Part shown: in pieces, positions 61,475 to 64,000 of the stretch | Layout: each line of letters starts with the position of its first letter | Numbering within the stretch: the first letter of the stretch is position 1 | Assembly: GCF_034119865.1 (NCBI RefSeq) | Contig: NZ_CP139421.1 | Span: 4,628,501-4,692,500, forward strand | Reading direction: 5' to 3' | Length of the DNA: 64,000 nt | Origin: Algoriphagus sp. NG3 | GTDB lineage: Bacteria > Bacteroidota > Bacteroidia > Cytophagales > Cyclobacteriaceae | Notes under the pieces: model-generated | The model's input: the letters and a program-made list of their open reading frames with translations, nothing else | Database searches by the model: none | What the model was told of the DNA's origin: nothing | Program-made: the position numbers and the translations under genes

Positions 61475-62860
61475 TTATTTCTCCGGAATAGATATCACGA
61501 ATTCTGTCCAGGATTCATCTGCTGTTTCTGTACCTCCTACTCTACTTTCTACTTTTAATTCACCACCATGCACTTTCACGATATCGTAGCTTAGTGACAG
61601 CCCCAGCCCAGTACCCAGTCCTGTAGGTTTGGTGGTGAAAAATGGCTGGAATATTTTTTCTTTGACCGAATCCGGCATTCCTGTACCATTATCCTTTACA
61701 CGGATTTCTATTCCGTTTTCCTTCTTTGCGGTTTTCAGCCAAACCGTGGGTTTATATTTTTCAGATAATTCTGGATTCCCTAGCCCCTCCACCTGCTTTT
61801 TCTTTTCTGACACTGCGTAAAAAGCATTGTTCACCAAGTTGAGGATAACTCTGCCGATCTCTTGTGAAACCACGTTGATGACGCCTACTGATTCATCGTA
61901 TTCAGTCAGCATAGTGGCATTGAAGGACTTATCTTTTGCCCGTAAGCCATGATAGGAGAGCCGAAGGTACTCATCAGCAAGTTCATTGATGTCGGTGGGT
62001 TCTTTTATCCCGGAGCTACTGCGGCTATGTTGCAGCATTCCTTTCACTATCGCATCAGCGCGTTTTCCATGATGTGTTATTTTGGCCTCATTACCTTCTA
62101 TATCATTTACGATCAATTTGATTTCTTCCAGGTCTCCCTTCTCCAATTCAGCTTTTAGTTCTTCGAGAAGCTCTTTGTTCAACTCAGAAAAGTTGGTGAC
62201 AAAATTCAAAGGATTCTGTATTTCATGGGCTATTCCGGCCGTGAGTTCACCTAGGGAAGCCATTTTTTCAGACTGTATAAGTTGGGATTGGGCGGCCTTG
62301 AGCTCATGAAGCGTAAGCTCCAACGCTTCTTTCTGAGCAGTGATCTCGGCAGTCCGCTCTGCCACCTGTATCTCCAATTCGTCCTTTAGTTTCTGCGATT
62401 GCTTATATTGAAGTTCTTGTTGGGCGGCTTTTATCCGCTCTATTTCTAGCGCTTTTCGTTGCTTTCGATTGATTATAAACTGTGCCACCAGCCAGATCCA
62501 TGCAAAAATCGCTGCCGTGCCAAATAATTTCTCCCAAGTATCATAAAAGCCTGGAGCGACCAACTCGGTAAAGTCCTCCAAAACATTTATCACTATGATC
62601 GGGAAAAATGCATACACGTAGGGTTTGAGCGGTGAAAAAACATCTCTGTTATAGGCTGCATAGATCAGGTATAGGTTGATGGAATGAGCCAGCCATCGCA
62701 AGATCGGCTCAGTACTCGAAAACGAAATCTGTATTACTAAAAAACACCATGCGGCTATAAAACCTTTAAGGAATATGCCTTTCCATTGGGGATAGTGCTG
62801 TTTGGTTTGTTCGTTAGTTTGAAGAAATCTAAAAGCAATGATCAGTAGTATATAATCCAT
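61475..62860 (-). CDS. Membrane sensor histidine kinase
   Basis: 461 residues. The N-terminal part has about four membrane helices (to about residue 130) with no large periplasmic sensor, then a coiled-coil (about 135-200), the phospho-acceptor His212 in [12 protein letters not shown], and the ATPase with N box [12 protein letters not shown]1 [11 protein letters not shown] box IFQPFFTT and G2 [11 protein letters not shown]. It lies upstream of both regulator genes and is probably cotranscribed with them. Confidence 0.93.
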   Translation of the reverse strand: MDYILLIIAFRFLQTNEQTKQHYPQWKGIFLKGFIAAWCFLVIQISFSSTEPILRWLAHSINLYLIYAAYNRDVFSPLKPYVYAFFPIIVINVLEDFTELVAPGFYDTWEKLFGTAAIFAWIWLVAQFIINRKQRKALEIERIKAAQQELQYKQSQKLKDELEIQVAERTAEITAQKEALELTLHELKAAQSQLIQSEKMASLGELTAGIAHEIQNPLNFVTNFSELNKELLEELKAELEKGDLEEIKLIVNDIEGNEAKITHHGKRADAIVKGMLQHSRSSSGIKEPTDINELADEYLRLSYHGLRAKDKSFNATMLTEYDESVGVINVVSQEIGRVILNLVNNAFYAVSEKKKQVEGLGNPELSEKYKPTVWLKTAKKENGIEIRVKDNGTGMPDSVKEKIFQPFFTTKPTGLGTGLGLSLSYDIVKVHGGELKVESRVGGTETADESWTEFVISIPEK

Positions 62861-63129
62861 AGATGCAGGCTGAAGTAAAAAAGGCTAAGCTCATGGCAAA
62901 ATAACAATAATTTCAGTTTCAATGGTAATGTGGCTTTCGCCTCCAAAAAAAATTGGCTGATCAATGTGGAAATTTCATGATTTAAAGTTAGAATGGAATA
63001 CCTCTTAGTTATTCTTGCTTTACGCCATCCGATAGACAGGATAGTACCTGATGCCTTTTGATTTTTCTTTAGCTAGCTTGTAAACTGATAGCAACATTGC
63101 AACAAGCTATTTACCTAATTCAATATTAG

Positions 63130-64000
63130 ATGCGTACTCTGATTATGGCATGTTTTTGTGCCCTACTTCTCTTTCAGCCAGCTTTTTCCCAACAAGAATC
63201 GGAAGAATTCTGGCCTGATGGATCTCCCATCTCCCCCTGGTTCCATGATTATTCAAAAGTCAAGCTGGAAGATTTGGGAAAGCAGTATTTGCTTACTGAC
63301 TTTGGTGTGAAAAATGACAGTACTTTGCTTCAGACTAAGCAAATCCAAGCTGTGATAGACCATGCCTCAGCAGATGGTGGAGGGGTAGTGATTGTCCCAA
63401 GGGGTACTTTCCTTAGCGGGGCGTTGTTTTTTAAGCCAGAAACCCACCTCCACTTGGAGCATGGGGCGGTACTGAAGGGCTCAGATGTTATAGAGGACTA
63501 CCCACTACTACCCTCACGTATGGAAGGGCAAAATCTGGATTATTACGCAGCCCTTGTAAATGCCTACGGGGTCGATGGGTTTACCATTTCCGGCTCTGGC
63601 ACCATAGATGGAAATGGATTGAAGTTTTGGGAGGCTTTTTGGCAGCGGAGAGAAGAGGATCCAAACTGTACCAATCTGGAAGTGTCCAGACCACGTTTAG
63701 TATTTGTCTGGAAAAGTAATGACGTGCAGGTGCAGGATGTCAATCTGATCAATGCGGGTTTTTGGAGCAGCCATTATTATCAATGTAGAAATATTAAGAT
63801 CCTAGATGTACGGATCACTTCACCGCACGAACCTGTGAAGGCACCAAGTACGGATGCCATTGATCTCGACGTAGTGTCCAATGTGCTGATCAAGGGCTGC
63901 TATCTGGCAGTAAATGATGATGCTATTGCGCTGAAGGGAGGAAAAGGCCCTTGGGCGGATGAAGATCCTAATAATGGGGAAAACACTAATATTCTCATAG
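63130..64000 (+). CDS. GH28 polygalacturonase-like enzyme, 3' end cut off by the window
   Basis: 290 codons are visible from the ATG at 63130. Signal peptide (about 1-20, ending PAFSQ). Right-handed parallel beta-helix of the pectin-lyase fold: TDFGVKNDSTLLQTKQIQAV, ISGSGTIDGNG, then the GH28 catalytic carboxylates in STDAIDLD and NDDAIALKGG. The later GHG and RIK motifs would lie beyond the edge. It would cleave galacturonan or related pectic chains. It is divergent from the histidine kinase; the 269-bp gap between them shows no further gene. Confidence 0.9.
   Translation, partial: MRTLIMACFCALLLFQPAFSQQESEEFWPDGSPISPWFHDYSKVKLEDLGKQYLLTDFGVKNDSTLLQTKQIQAVIDHASADGGGVVIVPRGTFLSGALFFKPETHLHLEHGAVLKGSDVIEDYPLLPSRMEGQNLDYYAALVNAYGVDGFTISGSGTIDGNGLKFWEAFWQRREEDPNCTNLEVSRPRLVFVWKSNDVQVQDVNLINAGFWSSHYYQCRNIKILDVRITSPHEPVKAPSTDAIDLDVVSNVLIKGCYLAVNDDAIALKGGKGPWADEDPNNGENTNILI

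Noticed and set aside
1..64000. tRNA, rRNA or CRISPR features
   Set aside because: All gaps between genes were read on both strands; no T-loop-like GGTTCRANYCC with a matching acceptor stem, no rRNA-like stretch, and no regularly spaced direct repeats were seen.

Overview
The window looks like chromosomal DNA of a member of the phylum Bacteroidota, most likely a Cytophagales/Cyclobacteriaceae bacterium (Algoriphagus-like; the genus is an impression, not a search result). Reasons: a SusC/SusD pair, TANNTTTG-type -7 boxes in place of sigma70 -10 boxes, a Bacteroidota-style CcmC-CcmD-CcmE-CcmF set, bacillithiol synthase BshA, a GH3 acyl-adenylase, VCBS/ASPIC lipoproteins, and many short palindromic repeats between genes. 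I see no rRNA, tRNA, CRISPR array, phage or transposase gene.

Layout. 1-1385 (minus): an Rrf2 regulator, a DUF2061 membrane protein and a left-truncated cysH, with a 23-bp operator-like palindrome in front of DUF2061. 1569-3455: htpG. 3632-9804 (plus): cytochrome c maturation genes ccmB and ccmC-ccmD-ccmE-ccmF, with a serpin lipoprotein gene inserted on the opposite strand between ccmB and ccmC. 9876-15830 (minus): tpiA, prmA, a small membrane protein, recJ, lptB and a GH3-family enzyme, the last three tightly coupled. 15903-17216 (plus): recX and a haem-binding DUF3365 lipoprotein. 17457-30436 (plus): a nutrient-uptake locus with SusC, SusD, a VCBS/ASPIC lipoprotein, an FGE-like protein, a Gfo/Idh/MocA dehydrogenase, a xylose-isomerase-like TIM barrel and a BNR/YCF48 propeller. 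30578-35467: a divergent HisA paralogue, a small secreted protein, csaA, an NAD-binding epimerase-like protein, a fatty-acid hydroxylase and bshA. 35682-42567: a GMC oxidoreductase with its small Tat subunit, a GH29 fucosidase and a TonB-dependent receptor. 42931-43344: osmC. 43428-58557 (minus): a Wzx/Wzy-type polysaccharide locus reading Wza-SLBB, Wzz, Wzx, GT2, Wzy-like polymerase, three methyltransferases, a 2-oxoglutarate oxygenase and three GT4 glycosyltransferases. 58949-62860 (minus): histidine kinase, response regulator, response regulator fused to a class III nucleotide cyclase, and a radical SAM/SPASM protein. 63130 to the right edge (plus): the start of a GH28 polygalacturonase-like enzyme.

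How the genes work together. The Ccm proteins attach haem to c-type cytochromes; the CXXCH protein at 16563 is a possible client. The SusCD locus has uptake, sugar-oxidising and sugar-isomerising functions but no glycoside hydrolase of its own. The polysaccharide locus has export, polymerisation and decoration steps, but the initiating sugar-phosphate transferase and the nucleotide-sugar enzymes lie elsewhere.

The least explained structure is between genes: a 263-bp MITE-like element with a 6-bp target duplication that contains a stop codon; a leader element present twice, each time 21-22 nt before a start codon; a 197-bp palindrome beside a decayed ORF; and a run of four AGTC/GACT hairpins. 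Coding surprises are a HisA paralogue with Trp in place of the catalytic Asp, a CcmE with Cys in place of the haem-binding His, and an FGE-like protein without the catalytic cysteine pair.
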